DNA of 64,000 nt from SABI01 sp963677695. Lineage in GTDB: Bacteria; Spirochaetota; Spirochaetia; Sphaerochaetales; Sphaerochaetaceae. The stretch's first letter is position 1. Each line of letters begins with the position of its first letter. Position numbers and translations under genes: made by a program. Positions 27,353-35,160 of this stretch are shown here, piece by piece. The DNA lies in NCBI GenBank assembly GCA_963677695.2, contig CAXXUJ010000001.1:1798001-1862000 (forward strand), written 5' to 3'. The notes under the pieces are model-generated. The model ran no database searches and had not been told where the DNA came from. It saw only the letters and a list, made by a program, of their open reading frames with translations.

Positions 27353-28057
27353 TTACTTATGTTCTTTTTTTGATTTCTCCAGTAAAGATAACTCAGCATC
27401 GCTCAAGCGTACATAGGTGGGACCGCTTGCGATATCGTCTGCTCCGGAGGCTTCATAGAGAGCTTTTCCCAGTGTGATGAGGGATGCTCCGTATGATCTG
27501 TTTTGAAGATTATCAGGAATAATGAGAGGAAAAGTGTCAAATTTTTCCTTGATATCCTCAAGCTGGCTGATAAGCATTTCACAATCGGGACCGCTGATCA
27601 CCACCTGATCAAGATCTGTGACTAAGTTACCAATTTCATCGGTTGTGAGGTCTCTGTCCGCTGTAACCCTTTTCCCGTTCTGAAAGAGGGCTGCATAGAA
27701 CCTCTGTTTCTTGGCATCAAGAACGGTCAGGACTGGAGTGGAAAGGAGAGAAAGGGGATGGGCGAACGCTTCGAGAGTGGAGACACTGACATAGGGGGCG
27801 CCTGAGGCGAGTGATATTCCTTTGATGCTCGACATGGCCACTCTCAGTCCGGTGAAAGAGCCGGGGCCCTTGGTGCAGACCAGGAGGTCGATATCCTTCA
27901 GCTTCAGGGAGTGCCTCTCCAGGATTGCCTTGATTTCAAGCATCAGGTTCTCTGTGAATTTCCGTCCCACCGTAAAACGCACTGAGTCGAAGAAACCCTC
28001 TCCTTCAAGTGCGAGATGGAGGGTGTCGTGTGATGTGTCGAGAGCAAGTGTAATCAT
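27353..28057 (-). CDS. tsaB: tRNA threonylcarbamoyladenosine biosynthesis protein TsaB
   Basis: Partner of TsaD and TsaE in making t6A at position 37 of ANN-decoding tRNAs. It has the ASKHA fold with ITLALDTSHDTLHLAL at the N-terminus and the hallmark TKGPGSFTGLRVAMSSIKG. The ATG at 28057 gives a normal 234-aa protein and overlaps the tsaE stop by four bases (ATGA); the longer frame from 28162 lies within tsaE. TsaD and TsaC are not in the window. Confidence 0.93.
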   Translation of the reverse strand: MITLALDTSHDTLHLALEGEGFFDSVRFTVGRKFTENLMLEIKAILERHSLKLKDIDLLVCTKGPGSFTGLRVAMSSIKGISLASGAPYVSVSTLEAFAHPLSLLSTPVLTVLDAKKQRFYAALFQNGKRVTADRDLTTDEIGNLVTDLDQVVISGPDCEMLISQLEDIKEKFDTFPLIIPDNLQNRSYGASLITLGKALYEASGADDIASGPTYVRLSDAELSLLEKSKKEHK

Positions 28058-28485
28058 ACTGCGAGTCCTTTCACTTCGATGTAGCGTTCCTGGTTCTCTC
28101 CTAGCGTGATCGTGATATAGATGGTATGGGAGGGAAGCAGTGTATCGATCTTCTCGCTCCATTCGATAAGGGTGACTCCCTCTTCGTAGAGCAGCTCCTC
28201 TCCTCCGATTCCGTCAAACTCCTCTTCCCCTTCGATTCTGTAGAGGTCGAGGTGGTGGAGTTCAAGCTTACCTTCATACTCCTGCACGAGGGTGAAGGTG
28301 GGACTTACGATCGCCTCTGTGATGTCGAGAGACTGGGCAATCCCCTTGGCGATCACCGTCTTTCCCGCTCCGAGAGGGCCTCTCAGGGATACCAGAGAAC
28401 CACTGGTGAGCGCTTTCCCGATTTTCCTGCCGAGGGCCTTCGTCTCCTGCTCAGTTGTGCAGGTGAAGAGGGTTGTATCACCCAT
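28054..28485 (-). CDS. tsaE: tRNA threonylcarbamoyladenosine biosynthesis ATPase TsaE
   Basis: Small P-loop ATPase (143 aa) of the t6A complex. The Walker A is RGPLGAGKT (residues 36-43), followed by SPTFTLVQEY and the family signature HHLDLYRIEG, with LIEWSEK near the end. It overlaps the end of the TPR gene by eight bases and tsaB by four. Confidence 0.94.
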   Translation of the reverse strand: MGDTTLFTCTTEQETKALGRKIGKALTSGSLVSLRGPLGAGKTVIAKGIAQSLDITEAIVSPTFTLVQEYEGKLELHHLDLYRIEGEEEFDGIGGEELLYEEGVTLIEWSEKIDTLLPSHTIYITITLGENQERYIEVKGLAV

Positions 28486-29641
28486 CTATGACCTCCGTCT
28501 CCTCGGGAAGTTCGATTCCTCCCTTTGAAGAGAGTTCTCTGACCAAAGAATCTATCATGGGGTCGGCGGGGTCTATGGCGCGTGCGCGCAGGATCAGTTG
28601 GGCGGCTTCATTGAACATGCTGTCCTGAAGATGGAGGAGGGCGAGATTCGTGATGAAGGTGAGATTGCTCTCTTCATGCTCCAAGGCGATCTCAAGGTAA
28701 TCCTTGCTGAGATCCCTCTTCCCTGTCTCCAGAGCGCAGATCGAGAGTTCATTGTAGATATCGGGGCTGTCAGCACCGAGTGAGAGACACTTGAGGAAGG
28801 ATTTCTCCCCCTCTTCATATCTTCCCAGTCTTCTCAGTGCCCATCCTCTGATGAAGTGGCCTGACCAGTTATCGTCATTGCGCTCGAGGAAGGAATCGAT
28901 CAGGGTGAGGGCATGTGCTTCATTGGAAAGCTGCATCTCATCGAATGCCTGCTGCAGTGTCTTCTCATCCTCACTCTGCTGCCTCAGAGCAGCTACCTGC
29001 TTCTGAATGATTTCTTTCTTTTCCCCCTCGGGAGCACAGGTAAGGTAGGTGCTCAGGTATTCCAGAGCAATCTCGCTGTTACCAAGAAAGAGCTGAACCA
29101 GACCGTACTCGCTTAAAAGGAGCGGAGAGGCGGGGAGCCTGTCCAGTCCTTCCTTGAGGATCTCGAGCTGGCTTTCAACTGCCTGATCATATGCATCGTT
29201 TTTCTCTTCATTCATTGCACTCTTCGCCTTGTGTGCGTAGAGGGTGGCAAGGTTGACATAGAGCTCTGGAATCATCCTGTTGAGCTGCACTGCAGCAAGG
29301 TAGAGTTCTATGGCGAATTCTATATCACCCTTGTCTCCCTTTGCCGCCGCTGCGATCTGCAGTTCCTGGACGATATCGGGCTGAAGGGCGAGGAGGAGAG
29401 ATTTGTAGTAGGGAATATGCTTGTTCGCCGGATCATAGGCGAGAACCTTGATGATGCCGCTCGCTATCTGGGCGATGGAGACTCCTGCGGAGGAATCTAT
29501 CTCCTCTTCGGAGCTGGTTACCTGGACCGGAAGGGGAATGGAAGGGTCGAGGGTGAAGGATTCTTCCTTTGTTTCGAAGGATTCAGCAATGTGGAGATAT
29601 CTGATATCTGCTAATGCTACGTTGATCGGTTCTGTCTGCAT
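28478..29641 (-). CDS. TPR-repeat protein
   Basis: A 387-aa soluble protein with at least four to five tetratricopeptide-like helical pairs (for example FAIELYLAAVQLNRMIPELYVN, GHFIRGWALRRLGRYEEGEK, LYNELSICALETGKRDLSKD and FITNLALLHLQDSMFNEAA). There is no signal peptide or enzyme motif. It is first in the operon with tsaE, tsaB and trxB and is separated from the 6S-like RNA by a hairpin. It probably scaffolds protein contacts; the partner is unknown. Confidence 0.8.
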   Translation of the reverse strand: MQTEPINVALADIRYLHIAESFETKEESFTLDPSIPLPVQVTSSEEEIDSSAGVSIAQIASGIIKVLAYDPANKHIPYYKSLLLALQPDIVQELQIAAAAKGDKGDIEFAIELYLAAVQLNRMIPELYVNLATLYAHKAKSAMNEEKNDAYDQAVESQLEILKEGLDRLPASPLLLSEYGLVQLFLGNSEIALEYLSTYLTCAPEGEKKEIIQKQVAALRQQSEDEKTLQQAFDEMQLSNEAHALTLIDSFLERNDDNWSGHFIRGWALRRLGRYEEGEKSFLKCLSLGADSPDIYNELSICALETGKRDLSKDYLEIALEHEESNLTFITNLALLHLQDSMFNEAAQLILRARAIDPADPMIDSLVRELSSKGGIELPEETEVIDG

Positions 29642-29687
29642 GGGGTTTTTTTCCTGATGGACCGGGAATCCTCCCGGTGAAAAAATA

Positions 29688-29828
29688 AAAAGACCTGCGG
29701 CGCGGCTTTGATTAGGATCTCTTGAACCGGAAGTTCAAGGGGGCTGCTTGGTGGTAAGCATCCTGTTCCCTGAAGGCGGCCGAAACCGCCGGGAGCAATT
29801 CAACTCATCTATACCGCATCCCGTCTGT
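29688..29828 (-). ncRNA. ssrS: 6S RNA (probable)
   Basis: On the minus strand a closing stem pairs gatgcgg with ccgcagg, a large internal region follows, and a terminal-side hairpin CCTTGAAC ... GGTTCAAG precedes GCCGCGCCGCAGG and a T-rich run. The block from CCTTGAAC to the GCGGC-rich 3' end matches the order seen in E. coli 6S RNA. The gene lies downstream of a cell-division coiled-coil gene; in proteobacteria ssrS follows zapA. 6S RNA binds sigma-70 RNA polymerase. The ends are approximate and the assignment is by eye. Confidence 0.72.
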
Positions 29829-29955
29829 GTTTTTTGAGCCAAGAGAATTGTCTCATCACACACACCGCAGGATCATACTCATATCATAAATCTATCGGTG
29901 AGTACAAGACCTTATGTTTCATACTCACTGCCTACCGTAATGGTATCATAACGGC

Positions 29956-29985
29956 AATAAAAACGGAACCTCCTAAGAGGTTCCG
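29956..29985 (-). terminator. Terminator of the infC operon
   Basis: On the minus strand an 8-bp stem (ggaacctc / gaggttcc, loop ttag) is followed by gtttttattg. It lies about 20 bases after the coiled-coil gene. Confidence 0.9.
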
Positions 29986-30007
29986 CAGGAAGTTAAAACT
30001 CAGAATA

Positions 30008-30346
30008 TCAGGTAAGGTCGTCAAGGGAGATTTCATCGATATCGATGGCTGCTCCGCTTGTGAACTTATCTGCTTCGTCAAGATCTCCCGAAAGCATTCC
30101 GGTGATGTCGATGTCGTCAAGACCGTCAATCGAGTCAAGCTGGGTGAGTGCGTTGTTGATACTCTCCTCGATGAGTTTGCTGTCAGTACTGAATGTCTCA
30201 GTGTACTTCTGAAGCTCCTCATTGTGAGTGGAGAGAACATCGATCTCATCCTGCATCTCGCTGATCTTCTTTTCCTGATTTCTTATCAGGACCGCTGCCT
30301 TGATAATGCGCTGCTCGAGCAGCTGTACTTTATCGAGGGTTGTCAT
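30008..30346 (-). CDS. Coiled-coil cell-division protein, ZapB/ZapA-like
   Basis: A 112-aa protein whose first 60 residues form a heptad-patterned coiled coil (LDKVQLLEQRIIKAAVLIRN ... ISEMQDEIDVLSTHNEELQ), like ZapB of the Z-ring. The C-terminal half is acidic and low-complexity and ends in EISLDDLT. The ATG at 30346 has an AGGAGGTGG site; a GTG three codons earlier is unlikely. It is last in the infC-rpmI-rplT operon and precedes the probable 6S RNA. Confidence 0.65.
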   Translation of the reverse strand: MTTLDKVQLLEQRIIKAAVLIRNQEKKISEMQDEIDVLSTHNEELQKYTETFSTDSKLIEESINNALTQLDSIDGLDDIDITGMLSGDLDEADKFTSGAAIDIDEISLDDLT

Positions 30347-30381
30347 CTGCACCACCTCCTGTGGGGTTTGAAACCTCTTTC

Positions 30382-30738
30382 TTACGCAAGTACCTCTTTA
30401 ACCTGAGCTACGAGCATTGAGAAAGCTGCTTTGTCTTCAATCGCCATGTTTGAAAGTACTTTCCGGTTGATTTCGATGTTTGCGAGTTTGAGTCCGTGCA
30501 TGAACTGTGAGTAATTGAGACCCTCAGCCTGTACACCGGCAGAAATTCTGGCAATCCAGAGAGCTCTGAAATCTCTCTTCCTTCGTCTTCTGTCCCTGTA
30601 GGCATACTGGCCAGCTTTAGCGACAGCATCTTTGGCAATTCGGTAGTTGGTGCTTCTTCTGCCCCAGTACCCTTTAGCCTGTTCGATGATTTTCTTTCTC
30701 CGGTCTTTGTGTTTAGTTCCATCTACTGCTCTTGGCAT
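30382..30738 (-). CDS. rplT: 50S ribosomal protein L20
   Basis: A 118-aa basic protein with the L20 signature (KDRRKKIIEQAKGYWGRRSTNYRIAKDAV, RDRRRRKRDFRALWIARI). It binds 23S rRNA early in 50S assembly and in many bacteria represses its own operon. It lies between rpmI and the coiled-coil gene, and all are co-directional with infC. Confidence 0.98.
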   Translation of the reverse strand: MPRAVDGTKHKDRRKKIIEQAKGYWGRRSTNYRIAKDAVAKAGQYAYRDRRRRKRDFRALWIARISAGVQAEGLNYSQFMHGLKLANIEINRKVLSNMAIEDKAAFSMLVAQVKEVLA

Positions 30739-30750
30739 CGTCCATTCCTC

Positions 30751-30951
30751 CTAAAACTGATAGGGAAGCATTACTTTTACTTTCTGTACTTCTGCTTCGC
30801 TGAGAATACCAGTGTGTCTGAGATTCTTCTTTCTCTTGGTACTCTTCTTAGTGAGAATATGACGAAGACCCTGCTTCTTGTAGCGGACCTTCCCTGTTCC
30901 GGTGACTTTGTACCGCTTAGCGGCAGCCTTCCTTGTTTTCATTTTTGGCAT
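30751..30951 (-). CDS. rpmI: 50S ribosomal protein L35
   Basis: A 66-aa basic protein with the L35 pattern (KMKTRKAAAKRYKVTGTGK, then RHILTKKSTKRKKNLR). It sits 12 bp before rplT and after infC in the standard infC-rpmI-rplT order. Confidence 0.98.
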   Translation of the reverse strand: MPKMKTRKAAAKRYKVTGTGKVRYKKQGLRHILTKKSTKRKKNLRHTGILSEAEVQKVKVMLPYQF

Positions 30952-31030
30952 ATGATACCTCTTTCTTCGCGCCCGCAGGGAACAAGTACCCCTGGGACTA
31001 CGTATTTTTACCCATCCTTTGAGAGATGGA

Positions 31031-31567
31031 TTATTTCTTAGCTTTCAAAGGAGACACGATCATTGACATCATTCTCCCTTCCATTTTCGCCTGTCTGTCG
31101 AGATTGAAACCTACCTCTCTCTCTTCGAGAAGAGCAAGGATCTGGTCAAGAACGACTTTTCCAAGTTCCGTATGGGCGAGCTCTCTCCCCCTGAAACGGA
31201 CAGAGACCTTGACTTTGTTTCCTTCAGAAAGGAATTCTGCAATCGCCTTAGTCTTGAAGTCCATGTCATGGCGTTCAATCTTAGGCTGCATCCTGATTTC
31301 CTTGAGTTTGATGACGGTCTGGTGCTTTTTCGCTTCCCTGATCCTCTTCTCCTGCTCGTATCTGTACTTACCGAAGTCGATAATCTTACACACGGGAGGG
31401 TTTGCGTTAGGGGAAACTTCCACAAGGTCCAGTCCTGCTTCTTCGGCCATCTGCATGGCTGTCATGGTGGACAGTACCCCGGCCTGATTGCCGTCAGCGT
31501 CGATAAGCCGGACTTCTCTTGCACGAATCTGCCGGTTTGTTCTCAATTCTTTACTAGGTTTAGCCAA
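31031..31567 (-). CDS. infC: Translation initiation factor IF-3
   Basis: A 178-aa IF-3 that binds the 30S subunit and proofreads start-codon choice. It has the N-domain (NRQIRAREVRLIDADGNQAG), the linker, and the C-domain (EIRMQPKIERHDMDFKTKAI, KVSVRFRGRE). The start codon is TTG with a GAGGAGAG site; rare infC start codons are the basis of its known autoregulation, so the non-ATG start is meaningful. Confidence 0.97.
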   Translation of the reverse strand: MAKPSKELRTNRQIRAREVRLIDADGNQAGVLSTMTAMQMAEEAGLDLVEVSPNANPPVCKIIDFGKYRYEQEKRIREAKKHQTVIKLKEIRMQPKIERHDMDFKTKAIAEFLSEGNKVKVSVRFRGRELAHTELGKVVLDQILALLEEREVGFNLDRQAKMEGRMMSMIVSPLKAKK

Positions 31568-31634
31568 GCTCTCTCCTCAATTTCTTAAACGAAATGCGAT
31601 GTAATGGATTCGCAGGTAAAAACCTGCGAGCACC

Positions 31635-31664
31635 ACTATAACACACGCCCCCGTGTTACGTCAA
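31635..31664 (-). promoter_or_regulatory. Promoter of the infC-rpmI-rplT operon
   Basis: On the minus strand the -35 box TTGACG and the -10 box TATAGT are 18 bp apart. Transcription would start about 60 bases before the infC TTG, leaving a leader with a cgcaggt/acctgcg hairpin. A 9-bp inverted repeat (acacgcccc / ggggcgtgt) brackets the -35 box. Confidence 0.65.
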
Positions 31665-31707
31665 AGGGGCGTGTAGGTACCAGTGATTAATTTTTTTTCA
31701 GATAAAA

Positions 31708-32700
31708 TCAGGCCTGGCCTGCAGAACCGAGAACGTCCTTGTTCTTATGCATGTACATCTTCTTCAGTTCGTCTCTGGCAGGTCCGATATATTTTCTGGG
31801 GTCGAATTCGCCCGGCTTGTCAGCAAGGATCTTTCTGATAGCAGCAGTCATTGCAAGACGACCGTCACTGTCGATGTTGATCTTACAGACAGCACTTTCA
31901 GAAGCCTTTCTGAGCTGCTCTTCGGGGATACCGACAGAGTCTTTCAGGGCACCGCCGTTCTCGTTGATGATCTTTACGTATTCCTGAGGAACACTGGAAG
32001 AACCGTGAAGAACGATGGGGAAGCCGGGGAGCTGCTGTTCGATCTCTTCGAGGATATCGAAGCGGAGCGGGGGCGGAATAAGAATGCCTTCTTCATTGCG
32101 TGTGCACTGTTCGGGCTTGAACTTATTCGCGCCGTGGCTTGTTCCGATTGAGATTGCAAGAGAGTCAACACCGGTCTTGCTGACGAAGTCAACAACTTCT
32201 TCGGGCTGAGTGTAAGTTGAGTGCTCTGCAACGACATCGTCTTCGATACCGGCAAGAACACCGAGCTCGCCTTCAACGGTAACACCGTGAGCGTGAGCGT
32301 ATTCAACGACTTTCTTTGTAAGAGCGATGTTTTCTTCGTAGGGGTAGTGTGATCCGTCGATCATGACAGATGAGAACCCGTTGTCGATACAGTCTTTACA
32401 TGTCTCGAAAGAATCACCGTGGTCGAGGTGGAGAGTGATGGGGATCTCGCAACCGAGTTCCTTAGCATACTCTGATGCACCTTTAGCCATGTTGCGAAGC
32501 AGGTTGATGTTCGCATAGTCTCTTGCGCCCTTCGATACCTGAAGGATAACAGGAGATTTGGTTTCAACACATGCCTGAATGATAGCCTGAAGCTGTTCAA
32601 GGTTATTGAAGTTGTAGGCTGGGATGGCATATCCGCCTTTCACGGCCTTGGCAAACATCTCTTTCGTGTTTACAAGTCCTAGTTCTTTGTAAGAAATCAT
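31708..32700 (-). CDS. fba: Fructose-bisphosphate aldolase, class II
   Basis: Zinc-dependent aldolase of glycolysis. The metal and substrate residues are in ITLHLDHGDS, VMIDGSHYPYEENI, EGELGVLAG, ISIGTSHGANKF and IVLHGSSSVP. At 330 aa it belongs to the longer class IIB-like type. It stands alone, with a TTGACC box about 75 bases upstream of the start as a possible -35. Confidence 0.95.
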   Translation of the reverse strand: MISYKELGLVNTKEMFAKAVKGGYAIPAYNFNNLEQLQAIIQACVETKSPVILQVSKGARDYANINLLRNMAKGASEYAKELGCEIPITLHLDHGDSFETCKDCIDNGFSSVMIDGSHYPYEENIALTKKVVEYAHAHGVTVEGELGVLAGIEDDVVAEHSTYTQPEEVVDFVSKTGVDSLAISIGTSHGANKFKPEQCTRNEEGILIPPPLRFDILEEIEQQLPGFPIVLHGSSSVPQEYVKIINENGGALKDSVGIPEEQLRKASESAVCKINIDSDGRLAMTAAIRKILADKPGEFDPRKYIGPARDELKKMYMHKNKDVLGSAGQA

Positions 32701-32907
32701 AATAGGTTTACTCCTTAATATGTACTCGTGTATGTGTAACCTACCTCTAAATACCTCTATTGGTCAACTGACATCGCTGTTATACGGGTAAGAATCAGAA
32801 GAAAAAGAGGAAAGATCTGAGAGCGGACCCTTCGGTTCTCTACGTTGAGAGCTTTTATATGACGGACCTAAGGTTTGATGTGAACATGAATAAGGAAAGA
32901 GGGTAAT

Positions 32908-33684
32908 TCAGCGGAAAAGGCGGTTGAAGTTATCAGCAATGAGGGAAGTGATGACCTCCGGGCTTGCGTTCCTTACCCGAGCCATTTCCTCCACTACGAA
33001 AGAGACATAGGCAGGAAGGTTCGTTTTCCCTCTCTTCTTCTGTGGTGCAAGGTAGGGAGCGTCGGTTTCACTGAGAATTCTGTCAGCTGGTACGTAGGCG
33101 GCAACTTCCCTGAGTACGTCATTTCTCTTATAGGTGAGGGGTCCGGCAAAGGATATGTAAAGCCCTGCATCGAGAGCGGTCCTCGCAAAATCGAGGTCAC
33201 CTGAAAAGCAGTGGATGATTCCACTGGAAGAAAAGGATTTTCTCTTCAGTACATTCTTCATATCTTCATCTGCATCCCGTGAGTGGATGATGATCGGTTT
33301 GGAGAGTCGGGAGGCAAGGTCGATCTGTCCTTCGAACAGTTCTGTCTGCCTCTCCTTTGTTCCATAGTTCCAGTAGTAGTCCAGTCCTGCTTCACCGATT
33401 GCGTCTACCGGGTAGGTGCCGACCTCCCTTTCAAGGCGGGAAAGCATGTCAGGAACAGCTTCTTCTCCCTGGGCTCCCCAGGGACCGATGCCATAGCCCA
33501 CCTTGATGAAGGGGTAGTTCGAAAGAAGGTCGCTCTTGTCTGCCAGATCCTGGTAGTCGAGGGAGATGTTCATTCCCGCCGCGAACCCGTCGAGGGATTC
33601 ACAGACTTCGACAGCTGATACCCCTCTTTTCTCGAGTTCAGAGAGATGGAAATGGGAGTCGGTAAGAGAGGGGAGTATATCCAT
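32908..33684 (-). CDS. TatD-family metal-dependent hydrolase
   Basis: A 258-aa TIM-barrel DNase/hydrolase with all metal ligands of the TatD family: DSHFHL, AIGEAGLDYYW, IIHSRDADED, IIHCFSGDLD and LSETDAPYLAP. The in vivo substrate is not known; E. coli relatives have 3'-5' exonuclease activity. Confidence 0.9.
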   Translation of the reverse strand: MDILPSLTDSHFHLSELEKRGVSAVEVCESLDGFAAGMNISLDYQDLADKSDLLSNYPFIKVGYGIGPWGAQGEEAVPDMLSRLEREVGTYPVDAIGEAGLDYYWNYGTKERQTELFEGQIDLASRLSKPIIIHSRDADEDMKNVLKRKSFSSSGIIHCFSGDLDFARTALDAGLYISFAGPLTYKRNDVLREVAAYVPADRILSETDAPYLAPQKKRGKTNLPAYVSFVVEEMARVRNASPEVITSLIADNFNRLFR

Positions 33685-33819
33685 ACCCGTACTCTACGGA
33701 AATACGCCTGTTCTTGCAAGGACTCTTTCCTATGGTGATTTTGTTACATACTCACACAGCACTTTACACGTATCTTCTTGTTGATAGAATAGAAATGATT
33801 CGTGAAGGAGATTATAGAT

Positions 33820-34137
33820 ATGATAGTTGATGTGAATGAAGATACTTTCAGGGAAGAGGTTATCAACTCACCTGTCCCTGTAGTCGTCGAATTCTGGGCG
33901 AAATGGTGCGGGTTTTGTAAGGTTCAGGAAGGTATTCTTCGTGCACTTGACGGTGATATAGACAGAACGAAGGCGAAGATCTGCATGGTAGACGTCGACC
34001 CCAATGAAAATCTCTCGGAAGAGTTTGAGATCATGACGATTCCTATGCTTCTTGCCTTCAAGGACGGCAAGGTCATAGCAAGGGAAGAAGGTGTTCGAAA
34101 CGAGCAGATCATTCGCGGGATGATCGGTCTCGATTAA
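33820..34137 (+). CDS. Thioredoxin with WCGFC active site
   Basis: A 105-aa thioredoxin fold. The redox motif is WCGFC (C30, C33) in place of the usual WCGPC, so Pro is replaced by Phe, which should change the redox potential or partner choice. The cis-Pro is present (MTIPMLLAF). The ATG at 33820 follows AAGGAG at nine bases; an upstream in-frame ATG at 33802 overlaps that site. Its stop overlaps by four bases the stop of the convergent Crp/Fnr gene. Confidence 0.88.
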   Translation: MIVDVNEDTFREEVINSPVPVVVEFWAKWCGFCKVQEGILRALDGDIDRTKAKICMVDVDPNENLSEEFEIMTIPMLLAFKDGKVIAREEGVRNEQIIRGMIGLD

Positions 34138-34808
34138 GTAAGATCGTAGAGGGCATCACGGTCGGTGATGGTGATGCCTCCTCTGAACAGGGTGAGGAGG
34201 GAATCCTCCTGGAATCTCTTGAGCATCCTGGTCACCACCTCCCTGGCTGTTCCGAGGTCCCGTGCCAGCGCTTCATGGGTAATATTGAATGTATCGTTCT
34301 CGGCAATGGCTGAAAGTTCCAGGATACGCATCGCGAGGCGCTTATCGAAGCTCATAAAGACAATCTGCTCGACAATCCACATCACGTCGCTGAAGCGGGA
34401 AGAGACAAGTTCGTTCGTGAAATCGAGCACTGCAGGATTTGTATGGCCGACACTCTTGAAACTGTCGGTTGCGACCCTGAGCATCGTGGTGTCTTTTTCT
34501 GCTGTGACATAGACATCGAAGGTGATATTTCTGATCAGGCAGGAGGCGGAGAGGACGCATACGTCCCTGTCAAACAGGCGGTAGAGAGTGATCTCCTTCC
34601 CTGTTTCGCTGACGATATAGACCCGCAGCTGTCCGGAGAGAACAAGCAGCATGCCAGTACATGTGTTCCTGTCCTCATGAACGATATCACCGGTTTTATG
34701 GGTGAATTTGATCGTTCCCTGAAGCAGGGTTGTCCTGTCCTTATCACTGAGATCCTTCCAGAAGGGGAAGTTCTCATCAATGGCTCTCAGGTCTGAAGGT
34801 TCAAGCAT
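34134..34808 (-). CDS. Crp/Fnr-family transcriptional regulator
   Basis: A 224-aa regulator with an N-terminal cyclic-nucleotide-binding-like barrel (KTGDIVHEDRNTCTGMLLVLSGQLRVY) and a C-terminal winged helix (FNITHEALARDLGTAREVVTRMLKRFQ). The DVCVLSASC segment after the barrel carries two Cys, as in some anaerobic Fnr-like sensors, but the N-terminal iron-sulphur Cys cluster of true Fnr is absent. The ATG at 34808 has AAGGAGA upstream; the TTG at 34829 is rejected. It lies next to a thioredoxin and may respond to redox or a small ligand. Confidence 0.87.
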   Translation of the reverse strand: MLEPSDLRAIDENFPFWKDLSDKDRTTLLQGTIKFTHKTGDIVHEDRNTCTGMLLVLSGQLRVYIVSETGKEITLYRLFDRDVCVLSASCLIRNITFDVYVTAEKDTTMLRVATDSFKSVGHTNPAVLDFTNELVSSRFSDVMWIVEQIVFMSFDKRLAMRILELSAIAENDTFNITHEALARDLGTAREVVTRMLKRFQEDSLLTLFRGGITITDRDALYDLT

Positions 34809-34924
34809 CTGACGTCTCCTTATTCCCAATACTACAGAACAATGGCATCACATACAAGATAATGAATTAAAATAAGAGTGCTATAGTTGACTCATCAATA
34901 CCTACCATGTAGTATGACTTTCGA

Positions 34925-35008
34925 GCCGGAGTGGTGGAATTGGTAGACACAAGGGACTTAAAATCCCTTGCTCTTTTGAGCGTGAGGGTCCGAGTCCCTC
35001 CTTCGGCA
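34925..35008 (+). tRNA. tRNA-Leu (TAA anticodon), hybrid after island integration
   Basis: An 84-nt class II tRNA with a long variable arm. The acceptor is GCCGGAG/CTTCGGC with one G-T pair and discriminator A. The anticodon loop is CTTAAAA and the variable arm is built on gctcttttgagc. The T-arm is gaggg/ccctc with loop TCCGAGT, so position 55 reads C instead of the near-invariant T. The 3' half from about 34953 was most likely supplied by the integrated element; the original 3' half lies at 60410-60465. CCA is not encoded. Confidence 0.92.
34953..34970 (+). repeat. attL core (18-bp direct repeat)
   Basis: gggacttaaaatcccttg spans the anticodon stem and loop of tRNA-Leu(TAA) and is identical to 60410-60427. 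The core is itself nearly palindromic, as expected for a tyrosine recombinase crossover site in an anticodon arm. Confidence 0.9.
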
Positions 35009-35160
35009 TATTGTTTTATTATAACAAATTATAAATTTAGGTACCTTCAATTTCTTTACTGAATTATCCCTTCTGTGTACACTTACAAGCTCGTTACTGT
35101 ATCCACTTTTGTCTTTACATCATTTGCAGGCTGTAGTAGTCTTGAATATAAGGTGGTGCT

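Noticed and set aside
29660..29830. SRP (4.5S) RNA or tmRNA as identity of the structured region
   Set aside because: The SRP loop GGTCAGGTCCGGAAGGAAGC and the tmRNA alanine-tRNA ends are absent; the 6S layout fits better.
29834..30406. 190-codon frame on the plus strand opposite the coiled-coil gene
   Set aside because: It has no ribosome site and is antisense to a gene with a strong ribosome site and operon context.
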